The notes beneath the pieces were generated by a model that worked only from the letters and a program-made list of their open reading frames with translations, made no database searches and was not told where the DNA came from. From Conchocele bisecta (lineage: Eukaryota; Mollusca; Bivalvia; Lucinida; Thyasiridae), in the NCBI GenBank assembly GCA_029237695.1, contig CM055275.1:85489588-85553587 (forward strand): a DNA stretch of 64,000 nucleotides. Direction: 5' to 3'. Every line of letters begins with the position of its first letter. Within the stretch, counting starts at the first letter, position 1. Made by a program: the position numbers and the translations under genes. This document shows positions 1 to 10,913 of this stretch, piece after piece.

Positions 1-79
1 AAGTTAATAAATAACTAAAAAATAAATAAATATTAAATAAATAAATAAATATTAATTAATAAACAAATAAATAAATACA
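1..79. repeat. AT-rich TAAA simple repeat
   Basis: The stretch is almost entirely reiterated AAATA/TAAA words. It sits in the intron just upstream of the first exon in the window. Confidence 0.9.
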
Positions 80-104
80 TCAAATTATTAACTCCATTTC
101 ACAG

Positions 105-255
105 GACACCGCACACGGGTATTTCTCGCTAATCGGCGACAGTTTCGACCAGATCTTCACAACTTATGGAAAGGAGGTTTACCGTCAGATCTACAATTCC
201 CATGAGGCACACAGCATAGAAAACATGTTCAAGAAAGCGAGCATCCATTCAAGGG
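105..255 (+). CDS. Natriuretic-peptide-receptor-like gene, ectodomain exon A
   Basis: This is an internal exon of a receptor with an ANF_receptor (periplasmic-binding-protein-like) ligand-binding ectodomain. A pyrimidine-containing tract ends in ACAG at 101-104, the frame is open for 50 codons, and a GT donor follows at 256. The product begins DTAHGYFSLIGDSFDQIF and ends near ENMFKKASIHSR. It leaves in phase 1 and joins exon B to give ...IHSR-VFILTMYADD, which matches the usual join between the lobe-linking helix and the central strand in natriuretic peptide receptors. Upstream exons, including the signal peptide and first lobe, lie outside the window. The family assignment rests mainly on exons B to G; this exon alone is weakly diagnostic. 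Confidence 0.8.
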
Positions 256-299
256 GTACGTTTTAAGGAATAAGACCATGGGCTGTTCCCTTTACTATA

Positions 300-645
300 G
301 GAATGAATGGCTTTTTTGTGGAGTTTATCGGGGTATAAACTTGGAAAAGTCGCGGGAATACTGGACGAAGGCCGGAAGGCCTCGTCCAGTATTACCGCGA
401 CTTTTCCAAGTTTATATCCCCGATAAATTCCACAAAAAGGCCATTCATTCCTTATAATTCCAGCATTTGAAATAAATTCATCAAGAAAATGTGTTTATTT
501 TCCGTTTTCTTAAGAACTATTTTAACTGCGCCTCACAGTTACAGAAAGTAGTTCGGTATGGGAGTTTATTGGGATATAAACTTTGGACAGAGACTTGCTA
601 CGGGCCAATCAAATGTTAGGGAATTGTGTAAATATTTTTGTGATG
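300..645. repeat. Foldback element with GGAATGAATGGC hairpin (family F1)
   Basis: Positions 300-452 form a long inverted repeat with arms reading GGAATGAATGGC...GGGAATACTGGACGA, followed by a flank of about 190 bp. The hairpin and flank recur inverted at 15890-16300 and direct at 30672-31090, so this is a dispersed family rather than a local hairpin. Confidence 0.85.
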
Positions 646-653
646 GAATTATA

Positions 654-950
654 ATACATTTGGTCTGTTTAAAGTGCGTGGAGTCCGAAGGTCTCCTCGC
701 AAACTTTAAACAGACCAAATGTATTGTTACCCACAGTAAACGCAACAGCCCATAGGGACTCCACGCACTTTAAACTGACAAATGACTTAAACTGACCAAA
801 TGTATTGTACCCAGTAAATGCAACAGTCCATAGGGACTCCACGCACTTTAAACTGACCAAATGTATTGTACCCCAGTAAACGCAACAGTCCATAGGGACT
901 CCACGCACTTTAAACTGACCAAAATGTATTGTACCCCAGTAAACGCAACA
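654..950. repeat. Tandem repeat of about 65 bp containing TTTGGTCTGTTTAAAGT
   Basis: The first unit is a hairpin (CATTTGGTCTGTTTAAAG and its complement). It is followed by about four direct units containing CATAGGGACTCCACGC. Related units occur at 12656-12850 in another intron of the same gene. Confidence 0.85.
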
Positions 951-974
951 TGTAAATAACTAAATAAATATTGC

Positions 975-1100
975 GTTAAAATTAAAACTAACAATAACCT
1001 TGTTTTACGTCATTTTGTCGCAATTCCTGGAACAACGACGTTGCGAACTTTAACCAATCAACACCATCGCGCGACGTCACGTGGTCTAATGTATTGTATT
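975..1100 (+). repeat. Dispersed intronic repeat with TTTTACGTCATTTTGTCGCA
   Basis: About 120 bp recur closely at 13840-13945 and more distantly at 18185-18310, all within introns of the receptor gene. No coding potential was seen. Confidence 0.75.
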
Positions 1101-1476
1101 GGGATGTAAACGCAATACGTCGAATGGGCGTTGCCTTATGAATGTATAGTGTAAATATTACCGCATGAAAACATTGCTATGCCGTGTTGTATTCCATTTC
1201 ATAAATGTGATATGACACATATCGTGTAATAACACCGTCAGCGAATTTGATTGGCTCGCCGTATCACCATAAATACGTGCAATGTATTAGTGCTATGCGG
1301 TAACGTTATGTCAGACGAACAAAATGAAGACGTTCCAAAATGACGTTCATAATGGCTTGACATATTAACGCTGTTTGGATACTGATGTCGTCATGTTTTA
1401 AAGGTTATAGCCGAGGCAGTGATGATATATAGCTAAATGGCTTCAATTCTTAGATTGTGCTTCCGTTTGGTCATCT

Positions 1477-1718
1477 GGGGTCGTTTCACTAAACTTCGTA
1501 CGACTAAAATGTTCGTAAGTGCAAAATTAAGATCGTCTGTAAAGTTCACATCAACAATGTGTTCTTGTAAACAATTATTAGATTTACATTTATTGAGCAT
1601 CAGGCTGCATATGCAGCCTATGCTCAATAAATGTAAATCCATGAATGAAATTTCCAGACGATCCTGAATTTGCACTGACGATCATTTTAGTCGTAGGAAG
1701 TTTAGTGAAACGGGCCCC
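1477..1718. mobile_element. MITE with GGGGCCCGTTTCACTAAAC termini (family F3)
   Basis: The terminal inverted repeats of about 45 bp read GTTTCACTAAACTTCGTACG and its complement. A second palindrome (CATTTATTGAGCAT...ATGCTCAATAAATG) forms the centre. Related copies lie at 43913-44140 and 45810-46052. No transposase is present. Confidence 0.85.
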
Positions 1719-1834
1719 AGAATTGCGCACAAAGAACGGGAACCTATACTATGGTATATTTATTTTGAATACTGACTACTTTTAAACGTATTTTTTTCTA
1801 TTTGGAGATTTTCAAACAGTTGTGAAAATATAAG

Positions 1835-1966
1835 GTTCGACAATGTACAGCCGTGGGTAAAACGTTTGCCGTGACACGAGGGAACTGTTTGAACCCCAAG
1901 GCGGCGGGTTCAAACAGTTCCCGAGTGGCACGGTAAACGTTACTTACGGCTGAACCTGGTCGAACG
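1835..1966. mobile_element. Foldback element with GTTCGACAATGTACAGCCGT arms (family F4)
   Basis: Inverted arms surround a GGCGGCGGG centre. A second member lies at about 61108-61214 with the same GTTCGAC...CAGCCGTGG...GTTGAAC layout. Confidence 0.8.
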
Positions 1967-2357
1967 TTAGGAAATTTGTTGTATTTTTTTTTGCATTTCA
2001 GTGTCCAATTTGTGATTATTTTGTTAAATTATATATTCTGTATTTCAATTGTCGAAAATTTCCCACAATAGAGTTTATATTTATTAGATAAATTGTTAAT
2101 TATATCTTCTTGTGTTTTTTTTCAAAACTCTGTAAATGGAGAGTTTCAAATGTAGGAAATTTCCTTCAATGTTGGAAATGATCAGAAAATTAGGCGAATT
2201 TAATGAGCTTCCAATTTGCGAGTTTGACCACATTTCGTTGCGAAAACTGCTGAAACGTGAAAATTGGTTGTGTCGAGAGAGCAAGAAAGTGAGAGAAAAA
2301 GGGATTTATTTGGGAAAATCCCTTTTAATTGGGATTCTGTTTGATACAATTGTGTTT

Positions 2358-2462
2358 ATTAAATATGGTCTTTATTAAAATCGTTGACTGATTTCATAAG
2401 AAACTCGGCATAGCCGCGTTTCTTATGAAATCATTAAACTCGTTTAATAAATATCATATTAA
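2358..2462. repeat. Short AT-rich hairpin
   Basis: ATGATTTCATAAGAAAC-type arms surround a GGCATAGCCG-like centre. It occurs once in the window. Confidence 0.7.
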
Positions 2463-2477
2463 AGCATCACTCATGTA

Positions 2478-2705
2478 AGCCTTGCCAGATATGTTTTCCC
2501 CATTCACGGCACTAACCTACTAATCTCTTATCTATTTTACTTATTTCTGAACCAAAGTATATGTTGTGACCACTCATTTTAACCGTCTCGGCGAGACGGT
2601 TCAAATGAGTGGTAACAATATATCTTCTGATGAGAATAAAGAATTCTTCAGCCTTGCCGGATATTTTTTCCCATTCACGGCACTAACCTACTATTCTATA
2701 TATAT
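2478..2705. mobile_element. Foldback element with GTGCCGTGAATGGG arms (family F13)
   Basis: Both outer arms carry CATTCACGGCACTAACCTA. An inner hairpin reads CCGTCTCGGCGAGACGGTT. Other members are at 6795, 34541, 38271, 40788, 42328, 43483 and 62220. Confidence 0.8.
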
Positions 2706-3252
2706 ATATATACATACATGTATATACGATGACTCATATCCTCAATTATGAAAGAAGTAAATATGATATCAAACGAGTTCACATTTGATAGAGATTTATG
2801 AACGAGTCACGCACAATTTATACACCGAGCCTCTGGCGAGGTGCATACAATTGCTGAGATAAATCTCATATCAAATGGAAACGAGTTTGAAATTCTGTAT
2901 ATCAAATGACTTCACATTGCAAAGCGCAGAAACTTGGGAGACATCCTCCAATACATATCCGTGAGAAGACACCGTTGACTATTTTCGCAACAAGTTCACC
3001 GATAAAGAATAGTTTTAATACTAGCAACAACTATTTTTTATAAATGTGCCATAGTATAGGTTCGCGTTCTTTGTAAATACTTCATATTCACAATCGGGAA
3101 TGCATGTTAACACTTGTAGTGATTTTAGAGTCACGAACGCTTCTAATGACGTCGAATCATCATTGCTTTGTCGTGCCATGAAGGACGTCATTTGGGAAGT
3201 TTTCGTTTTGTTCGTTTGACATAACGTTAGTACATAATACGCAAATTTAATT

Positions 3253-3815
3253 ACTGTCTGTTTCACGAAAGCTGCCCAAATTTTACGGCCATATAAACAA
3301 TTCAAAATCCATATTTGTTTCGATAATATTAAATTAAAGGAAAATTTAAGAATGAGCCTTCTTTTCATTTCGTGAAATTTGGTCAAATATTGATTTTATT
3401 ACGAAAAATTGATTTGTCTACAGTATGGGAATTTAACAAGGGGGAAAAAGGTAGAGGAGTTGTGGGAGGAGTCAAAAAACGAAATTTTTTTAGAAGTTGA
3501 CTCCGAAATCTAGCTAGATAGCTTGGAAATGATCTAACTAAGAAAACAAAAGTTAAATTTGAAAAATCGGTCCAGTATTTCTGAAATTCTAAAAAAATTC
3601 CCCATGTTAAATCCCCATAGACATCTAAGATGTCTATGGGGATTTAACATGGGAAATTTTGTTTTCGCAATAAAATCAATATTTGACCAAATTTCACGAA
3701 ATAAAAAGAAGGCTCATTCTTAAATTTTCCTTTAATTTAATATTATCGAAAATAATATTGTTTTTGAATTGTCTATATAGCCGTACAATTTGGACAGCTT
3801 TCGTGAAACAGACTA
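3253..3815. mobile_element. TA-flanked MITE with CTGTCTGTTTCACGAAAGC termini (family F14)
   Basis: Terminal inverted repeats of more than 100 bp (TTTCACGAAAGCTGCCCAAA, then GAATGAGCCTTC) flank a central hairpin around CCCCATAGACATCT. Flanking TA dinucleotides suggest mobilisation by a Tc1/mariner-type transposase. Other copies are at 31095-32485 and 39561-40131. Confidence 0.85.
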
Positions 3816-3938
3816 TAGAGTGATGCGGCGAGCTGCAGTTGTTATTACATGTGCGTCATATCATTTTTTTGAAATGGGTTACGCACGTCTTAACAAGGTT
3901 TTTATGTTATAAACTATTTTAATAAATAGCATTATATA

Positions 3939-5240
3939 CTGAGCAAAACTAGAAACGTCCCTCCATGTTTAAGGAAAGATTCATCAAAAACCAAAAGGGT
4001 TACTTTTAAAAATCAAAATGGAAAAACATTCATTTCTGTATCAAAGCCAATAAATTGCATTTGGATATCTTGTTAAATATTCGAGAGATAAGCTCGTGCT
4101 TTGCGGCCCAGCTCATCCCATATGTGCTCAATGGGATTGAGATCCGGGGAGACCGCGGGCCATGACATGACGTCGACGTTGTTTTGCTGTAAGTATTGAG
4201 TGGTGACCCTGGCTACGTGAAGGCGGGCATTGTCGTGCATCAATGTCACACCAGGACCATGCTGACGGATAAATGGTAAGGCATGTGCATTTAGCACATC
4301 TGCAACATAACGTTGTGCATTGATGTTGCCCTGTACAAAAACCAAATCTGTCTTCCGGTTTCCCATGATCCCACCCCAGATCATTACGTTCCCTCCCCCA
4401 AACCTGTTCTTCTCAACAATGCAACAATCGGTGAATCTTTCATTTTTACGCCTGTATACCCGTAATCTTCCGTCAGCATGACTAACTGTGAACCGAGATT
4501 CATCGGTGAACAAAACTCGGTTCCAGTCAGCCCTTCTCCAGTTCAGATGACGTCGCGCCCATAACAGTCTGGCAGCACGGTGACGTTGGGTCATTATCTG
4601 ACCAGTGTACGGGCGGCGTGCCCGGATTGGTTGGGCGTTACGACGTAACCGGTTGCGAATGGTCTGCCCTGAGACACTGTATCGCCTAGCAGTGACTGTG
4701 GCTGCCAATCGACGTTGACGTAAGTGCGTCAACGTAATGTAACGATCGGCTCTAGCCGTCGTTACACGAGGCCTACCAGGTCGCTGCCGGTCGTGAACAG
4801 CCCCAGTCTGCTGGTACCGGGCTGCAAGACGATCAATCGTCTTCCGACAGCAACCAAACCGAGGCGCGACCGCCCTGGTGGCCATCCCACCCGCAAGCAT
4901 CCCAATTGCCTGATTTCGCTCGTTTTCGGAAAGCCGTAGCATATCGAAAACAGTGAAAAATTAAAAAAGTTTTTTAATTTTCCGAATAGCCCCTATCGCA
5001 TGAATGGTACGACATGAACTGAATCACCTTATCGATGACAAGTATAGCGTGCACGTGCAAAAAGTGGAAATCAACGTTCCGGTCACTGGCCGCTATGTAA
5101 ACCGTGTGTATCGGCTAAACTCTACACGATCGTATTCTGAACATCGCCACGGTTTAAAATACATGTACTTTGAACATGTGGTACATACATAGACAGAGCT
5201 ACACCGGCTATAAAACAGGGACGTTTCTAGTTTTGTTGAG
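3939..5240 (-). mobile_element. Tc1-like DNA transposon
   Basis: The terminal inverted repeat CTGAGCAAAACTAGAAACGT at the left end matches CTCAACAAAACTAGAAACGT read from the right end. TA duplications flank both sides (3937-3938, 5241-5242). The 1.3-kb element contains one minus-strand transposase frame and lies in the intron between receptor exons A and B. Confidence 0.92.
4073..4942 (-). CDS. Tc1-family transposase, DD34E, short C-terminus
   Basis: The 289-codon open frame encodes a cut-and-paste transposase. The N-terminus has two helix-turn-helix segments (residues about 5-45 and 65-105) joined by a GRPR-type hook (RQRPGRPRVTT) that binds the TIR. The catalytic domain shows all three acidic residues: the D in FTDESRF, the D in MHDNARLHVA and the E in DLNPIEHIWDEL, with 34 residues between the last two. 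Tc1 proteins usually run about 340 residues. This one stops soon after GRKARAYL, so roughly 50 C-terminal residues are missing and activity is doubtful even though the catalytic triad is intact. The first ATG, in MLRLSENERNQAI, is the natural start. Confidence 0.93.
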   Translation of the reverse strand: MLRLSENERNQAIGMLAGGMATRAVAPRFGCCRKTIDRLAARYQQTGAVHDRQRPGRPRVTTARADRYITLTHLRQRRLAATVTARRYSVSGQTIRNRLRRNAQPIRARRPYTGQIMTQRHRAARLLWARRHLNWRRADWNRVLFTDESRFTVSHADGRLRVYRRKNERFTDCCIVEKNRFGGGNVMIWGGIMGNRKTDLVFVQGNINAQRYVADVLNAHALPFIRQHGPGVTLMHDNARLHVARVTTQYLQQNNVDVMSWPAVSPDLNPIEHIWDELGRKARAYLSNI

Positions 5241-5260
5241 TATATTATAACATCGCACAC

Positions 5261-6287
5261 TGTATTTATTGCAGTGGTCATGTACGCCGACGTTTAATGA
5301 GCTCATGTCACATGGTATGGGATCACGTGTTCTTGCCCACCAGGTGCCCTGAGACAAGGATCGTATCGTCAGCCCACGTGAGATTTCCTTGTCTCACCCT
5401 ACACGCGCTTGTCTCACATCTTGCAACGACACATTGTCTAATAGGGAAATATGAGACTATTGTGTCTTATAATTACCCCATAAAACAATTAATAAGTTTG
5501 ATGTTTTCAATGGTTGTTGACGTGTTTATTAGCACGTTATAGCGTTATGACATCGTTTTGATAACGTCAGCAACATGCGACGTACATTTTGGCGTTGCCA
5601 TGGCTGTATGGTGATGGCAGTGAACATACGTTGATACATGTAATACTTTTCAAATTATCTACTGAAATGGCATTATTGTCTAATTTGCGGGTAAACACTT
5701 CGTTTTAAACCATTTGTTGACATGGTGAACACTATTTATCTCATCGGTCCTCGTGTTTATTGCAGTGTTCATACTCGCCATGTAAGCCGATCGTTAGCGA
5801 TCTCATGTCAGACACTTACTTATATTCTCGGGCCCCGTGTTTATTTCAGTATTCATACTCGCCATGTCGGCCGAATGTTAGCGATATCATGTTAGCTCCT
5901 CTATGTATAGCATCGGGTCCCGTGTTTATTCAAGGCGCATGATCACGTGGCTACTACAACAACAAATGCAGCTGAACAAGACGTGTTTGATGCGCCATAT
6001 TTCATCAAAATCCGTTACGTAATAATGACAAAATAAAATAATACGTACTTTGAATCAGATGGATTCTGGAAGTTTAATTTAAGTACTTGTTGTTGTTGTT
6101 AGTACCAGGTGATCATACACATTGTTATATATTGTTCATACTCGCCATGTAGACCGAAGGTTAGCCATCTTGAGTCACATCCTCTATGTATGTCCTCGGT
6201 CCCCGTGTTTATTTCAATGTTCATACTCGCCATGTCGGCCGAAGTTTATCTCGCTATTGTAAGATCCTCCATGTATATTTTGTTCAG
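5261..6287 (+). pseudogene. Array of decayed partial copies of receptor exon B
   Basis: At least five imperfect units (about 5261-5320, 5744-5830, 5833-5905, 5914-5935 continued at 6121-6180, and 6193-6275) repeat the acceptor region and first codons of exon B. Each has TGTTTATT(G/T)CA followed by a start resembling VFILAM. The unit at 5744 hits a stop after VFILAM, the unit at 5833 stops after VFILAMSAEC, and the unit at 6193 reads VFILAMSAEVYLAIV but has lost its AG acceptor. One unit is split by a foldback insertion. The intact exon follows directly at 6288. Confidence 0.75.
5934..6118. mobile_element. Foldback element with CATGATCACGTGG ends (GTT family)
   Basis: The ends read GCATGATCACGTGG and its degenerate complement, with ACAACAACA and TTGTTGTTGTT just inside. 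Longer members are at 44802-45203 and 61728-62090. It interrupts one of the exon-B copies. Confidence 0.75.
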
Positions 6288-6448
6288 TGTTTATTCTGAC
6301 GATGTACGCCGACGACCTCCGAGTGAACATGGTGACGGCCCAACGGATGGGAATGACGTCAGGAGAGTACGTGTTTATTTACGCACACAGCTCCAAGGGA
6401 GACAGTGTGGGCGACATCTCGTGGCGCAGGGGAGATGACTTAGACGAG
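6288..6448 (+). CDS. Natriuretic-peptide-receptor-like gene, ectodomain exon B
   Basis: The exon starts after TTGTTCAG in phase 1 and ends at GAC GAG before GTATTT in phase 0. It encodes VFILTMYADDLRVNM, then TAQRMGMTSGEYVFIY, then a loop ending SWRRGDDLDE. In ANF_receptor proteins this is the central strand (VFIL/VYIC type), the helix (R..ML.A...GMT.GEYVF) and the W.RGD..D linker of the second lobe. It is the most diagnostic exon for the natriuretic-peptide-receptor family. Partial decayed copies of its 5' end lie just upstream. Confidence 0.9.
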
Positions 6449-6479
6449 GTATTTATATATACGATTGTCTCCCTTTGAT

Positions 6480-6790
6480 TAGTCGAAACTGATTCAAATT
6501 ACGGGTAAATCATTGCTCCTCTCCACAACCGCCTGCGCAAATGTTGCCAATAATATCAGCGTTTCTCAACATATATATTGGCAATGCCAACTTGCAAACA
6601 AGCAATTGATTGTCCGATCCTTTGATATAGCACAGCTCAGGCACAGCCAGTATGCAAGTACAGTATGCCAATTTACTTTCAAATAAATAAAATTGACAAA
6701 TTTTATTGGCAAATTTATTTGCACAAAGCGGTTAGTAGTACGTGAAATGCATTGATCGAAACAGTAGGTGTAGCCTGGCACATTGGTTGT
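6480..6790. repeat. Dispersed repeat with GCACAGCTCAGGC core
   Basis: Inverted arms contain GTTGCCAATA/TATTGGCAATGCC and the word ATATAGCACAGCTCAGGC. Similar sequence lies at 35740-35880 and, tandemly duplicated, at 36110-36475. Confidence 0.55.
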
Positions 6791-6794
6791 ATTA

Positions 6795-7100
6795 TATAGA
6801 GAATAGTAGGTTAGTGCCGTGAATGGAAAACATATATGGCAAGGCTTCGGAAACGGGATGGGCGAGGCTCTGCCGAGCACATCCCGTTTCCGTGCCGCGC
6901 CAGATATGTTTCCCATACACGGTACTAACCTACTATTCTATTTATCCCGTCAACACCTACAAATGGCTTTAACATGCAAAAACATAACCGCAGTCACCGC
7001 ACATATTCATACGCAGTGATTAGGTCGTATTGACAGGATATCAAAAATGTTTCACGGCACCGTGTTTCACGGCACATACGCACTGTGTTGACAGGATAAA
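6795..7100. mobile_element. Foldback element, family F13
   Basis: The hairpin runs from GAATAGTAGGTTAGTGCCGT through a GATGGGCGAGGCTCTGCCGA centre to the inverted end. It is followed by TTATCCCGTCAACACC and the GTTTCACGGCACCGTG tail typical of longer members. Confidence 0.85.
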
Positions 7101-7267
7101 ATCACATTATCTCTACATTTTGGAAGTTCCACTTATACGTCATATAACCACGTGACCACGCAAACGCAAATAACTGACATAAACAAGTTATGTAGTTTAT
7201 GCCGGGACCGTTTCAAGCAACACAGTATGCATATAATTCGCAAAATGACGACACATACTGGTTATAT

Positions 7268-7648
7268 GACTGGTAATGGTTGGACGGGAGAAGGTGAAGG
7301 GTAGGTTTAACGATGGGGTTCATCCTTGCCGGAATTCCGATATCCCTGGTTTGACCCTCGGGTACATCTTTGACTTTCTTGTACGTGAGATTTAAATCCG
7401 GTTATACCCATTATAAAAGTAATAATTGCTTTTGGCGAGTGAGACTAAGTGACTCTGGTTTGTTGGGGTCTGGCACCAGATCAGGTTATTTCAGAGCTGA
7501 ATAAAAAATTTCCCTGCTCTGTTCTGATTTTGTGATTTACGCCCAATTGCAACAAATAACATATGGGATTCGACACCGTTAACCCGGCCTAAAATGACAT
7601 TAGCTGTTGACAGGCAGTTAAACACCATTACATAAAATCAAATCAAAT
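7268..7648 (+). mobile_element. SINE-like retroposon, degenerate copy
   Basis: Landmarks in order are GTGAAGGGTAGGTTTAACGA, GGTTATACCCATTATAAAAG, TCTGGCACCAGATCAGG, then TAGCTGTTGACAGGCAGTTA and an A/C-rich tail. The same landmarks occur at 37648-38150, 50690-50950, 53022-53424 and 54128-54970. It has no open frame. Confidence 0.7.
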
Positions 7649-7701
7649 GTGTTTTATTCGACACATAAATAGTGATTACATAATGATATTGTCAATTTTA
7701 G

Positions 7702-7836
7702 GACGTGCGGAGGGCTTACCAATCAATACTGTTCACCCAACCGAGACGACCCGAGACACTGGAGTTTATAACATTTGAGGAAGACGTGAAAACCAGGTCA
7801 TTGAACGACTATGGTTACTCGTACGGCGACATTGAG
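7702..7836 (+). CDS. Natriuretic-peptide-receptor-like gene, ectodomain exon C
   Basis: A 45-codon exon in phase 0/0, preceded by TTTTAG and followed by GTCAGT. It encodes DVRRAYQSILFTQPRRPETL, then FITFEEDVKTRS and YGYSYGDIE. The family pattern (A.R.AY.S.L......P....F...V..R....Y.Y.YG) is clear. It joins exon B (ending DLDE) and exon D without a frame change. Confidence 0.88.
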
Positions 7837-7911
7837 GTCAGTACGATGTCACGTTATACTCGTTTATTAGGTAACGAGCTTTGTATCGACCGAATTCGGA
7901 CTGACTGATAA

Positions 7912-8905
7912 CATATTGCAATATTGTCATCCCGGTAACAATAGGTGAGGACTGTAGAACCCCCTAGTGTTCATCCGCTGCTATTGTTACCCCGGTAACA
8001 ATAGGTAACAATAGGTGAGGACTGTAGAACCCCCTAGTGTTCATCCGCTGCTATTGTTACCCCGGTAGCAATAGGTAACAATAGGTGAGGACTGTAGAAC
8101 CCCCTAGTGTTCATCCGCTGCTATTGTTACCCCGGTAACAATAGGTAACAATAGGTGAGGACTGTAGAACCCCCTAGTGTTCACCCGCTGCTATTGTTAC
8201 CCCGGTAACAATAGGTATCAAAAGGTGAGGACTGTAGAACCCCCTAGTGTTCACCCGCTGCTAGTGTTACCCCGGTAACAATAGGTAACCATAGGTGAGG
8301 ACTGTAAAACCCCCTAGTGTTCATCCGCTGCTATTGTTACCCCGGTAACAATAGGTAACAATAGGTGAGGACTGTAGAACCCCCTAGTGTTCACCCGCTG
8401 CTAGTGTTACCCCGGTAACAATAGGTAACAATAGGTGAGGACTGTAGAACCCCCTAGTGTTCACCCAACCCGCTGCTAGTGTTACCCCGGTAACACTAGG
8501 TAACAATAGGTGAGGACTGTAGAACCCCCTAGTGTTCATCCGCTGCTATTGTTACCCCAGTAACAATATGTAACAATAGGTGAGGACTGTAGAACCCCCT
8601 AGTGTTCACCCGCTGCTATTGTTACCCCGGTAACAATAGGGGAGGGTAGCAATAGGGGCACACTGTATAACACCCTATTGTCCATCCTCTCCTATTTTTA
8701 CCCCAGTAACAATAGGGGAGGTTAACAATAGCGGAGGACTGTATAACCCCCTATGGTCCACCCTCCTCTATTGTTACTGCGGTAACGATAGGGAGGGTAG
8801 CAATAGGGAGGGAGCAATAATAGGGAGTTATATTGTCATCCCGGTAACAATAGCGTGGTAGCATGTCTGTAGAAGCCCCTATTGTTCACCCTCCACTAGT
8901 GTTAC
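7912..8905. repeat. 70-bp minisatellite with embedded hairpin
   Basis: About ten units of roughly 70 bp are followed by degenerate ones. Each unit holds GTGAGGACTGTAGAACCCC and the palindrome CTATTGTTACC...GGTAACAATAG. It lies between exons C and D. Confidence 0.92.
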
Positions 8906-9284
8906 CCTTCGGTAAGTTCACTCATTCAGTACTTGTCGGTGGTTTGACAACAAAAGTAGACGATCAAAACAGTTGCCGGGATATTATTTCGGAGGTTGGA
9001 TATCGTGCACATTCACAAGCCGCTATCACCATTCACATTCCGAATGGGTGAAATTGCTGAGTTCTACAGTCCCTCCCATAATGTTACCCTCCCCTATTGT
9101 AACTATTGTTTGTATAGATGTTTCAGAACGTTGATAATCATGGCAATACTAACGCAGGCGGTTGTGTACTTCAATAAAACAGAATTCGATGTTAGTTCAA
9201 TTATGATTAGTTTTCCTGTGTTAGACCATCAAAGAAGATGCTTGCAAAATGTTGTATAATTATATTCATTTGTTCATGTTGTAG

Positions 9285-9420
9285 GCGAATTTGTTCGTCT
9301 CTGCCGCTTACGACGCGTTTCAAATCTACGCGCATGTGCTGAACGAGACCTTGACCTTGGGTGAAGATTACACAAACGGCACCGTGTTGAACACCAAACT
9401 ATGGGGTGAAACGTTCCAGG
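9285..9420 (+). CDS. Natriuretic-peptide-receptor-like gene, ectodomain exon D
   Basis: The exon follows TTGTAG in phase 0 and leaves in phase 1 before GTAATA. It encodes ANLFVSAAYDAFQIYAHVLN, an ETLTLGEDYTNGT segment and TKLWGETFQG. The YDA...YAHVLNETL and W..TFQG motifs are hallmarks of the ANF_receptor second lobe. Two N-glycosylation sequons are visible (NET, NGT), which fits an extracellular location. Confidence 0.92.
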
Positions 9421-9668
9421 GTAATATACACGTTTTTATAAATACATGTTGAACGTTGAACGTTGATACATTTTCGAGTTTTGTGCATTTACACAGCACA
9501 TGGGCAATACTGTATGGACATGACGATGTGATAACACAGTTACATCACATGTGTCCGCATATACGAGCACGGATTATCAACCGGCCTTATCAGCCCGAGC
9601 GGAGGCTTGAACCAGCAACCGATACATTATACTTCGTTGTATTGTGATTGAGAGACAATTGTATACAA

Positions 9669-9908
9669 CCCTTTCACCCCTAAGTAACTGGAATGGATTT
9701 TGACATGTTAATTTTGCAACCAATCCAATTGTCACAAAATAATTTTCAGACTAGTCCATTTATGAAAAGGGGGTGTTTTTTGTTTTCAAAAATATGAACA
9801 TTACTTTCAAAAAGTGCAGATCCTGATGAGACGGCTCGTTACGAGCCGGCTCATCTGGATCTGTACTGTTTGCATAAACCGATATAGCGGGCTTTCAGGT
9901 TCAAAGGG
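9669..9908. mobile_element. TTAA-flanked MITE with CCCTTT termini, copy 1
   Basis: It is bounded by CCCTTTCACCCC and AGGTTCAAAGGG, with TTAA on the right flank and a degenerate left flank. A central CGGCTCGTTACGAGCCGG hairpin sits between CAGATCC words. The other copy lies inverted at 12379-12611. A TTAA target and CCCTTT ends are typical of piggyBac-mobilised MITEs. Confidence 0.8.
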
Positions 9909-10625
9909 TTAATTGCACACTGACCTTGGTATGTTGAAAATATTTCTAAAAAAATTATGTTCATTTCACTCTTTTTATGTTTTAACCTTCCCTCCTTATG
10001 TTTGTTTTAGATTTTTAGTTTCTAACAGCAACGCCATCACATATTTTGTACAATATGGCACAGAAATATTACCATAAACTTACCTAATAAAGAGTGTATT
10101 AGCAAAATTCTTAGGTCACTCTCCACGAAGTAGAAAATAAAACAAAGAACGCTCCAAACGCACAATTTGAAAGACTGCTCCGTCATAACTTGTATGTAAT
10201 GCAGTGCAATGAAATGTAATTATAGTTATGTACTCGGAACAAACATTATTTATGTAATAGGTGGTATCTATATCGGAGCACAGTTTCTAAGTATCAAATT
10301 ATCCGCAATTATGTCGATCTGACCATAACGTCATAGAAATATGGAGCCAAACGGTGTAACGTCGTGACGTTACACATATCGCATGACGTCAGCCCCACGT
10401 AAATAAGTAGAAATGTGTTAATAACCAATTTTCAAAATCTAAATTTTCTTTTTCCAGTCACTGTCATATGACTAGCGTTCGGAGTTGATTTCCATTTTTG
10501 TTTTACTTTGCTTCGACCCACAGGTAATTCGATTTGAGCGATTTTCATTTATTAATATGCTTTACAGACACTATAGACCCATATTATGGGTCGATCTGAC
10601 CAACCAAAACGCGAGAAGTTTATCT

Positions 10626-10913
10626 GTAGCAGATTTCATCAAAATTGCAAAGTATACTTTGAGGGAGTAATCATTTATATTTCCCGAAATGCATTATGTC
10701 CTATAGAACTAACGACTGCATATATTTGATGAATAAAAGTATGCAGAATTATTATACTGAATTGATTACATTATCATAGCCATTTTGGCTGTGATAATGT
10801 AATCAATTCAGTAAAATAAAAAATAATAAATTTATTATTAAATTGAAAATTTCTCCCTCAAAGTATACTTTGGTAGAAAAGTATACTTTGCAATGTTGGT
10901 AAAATAGACTACC
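10626..10913. mobile_element. MITE with GCAAAGTATACTTT termini (family F7)
   Basis: Ends resembling GTAGCCTATTTCA and inner GCAAAGTATACTTTG repeats flank an AT-rich hairpin around CATTTTGGCTGTGATAATG. Other copies are at 15401-15694, 37760-38012 and 44368-44671, with a partial centre at 15756-15860. Confidence 0.85.
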
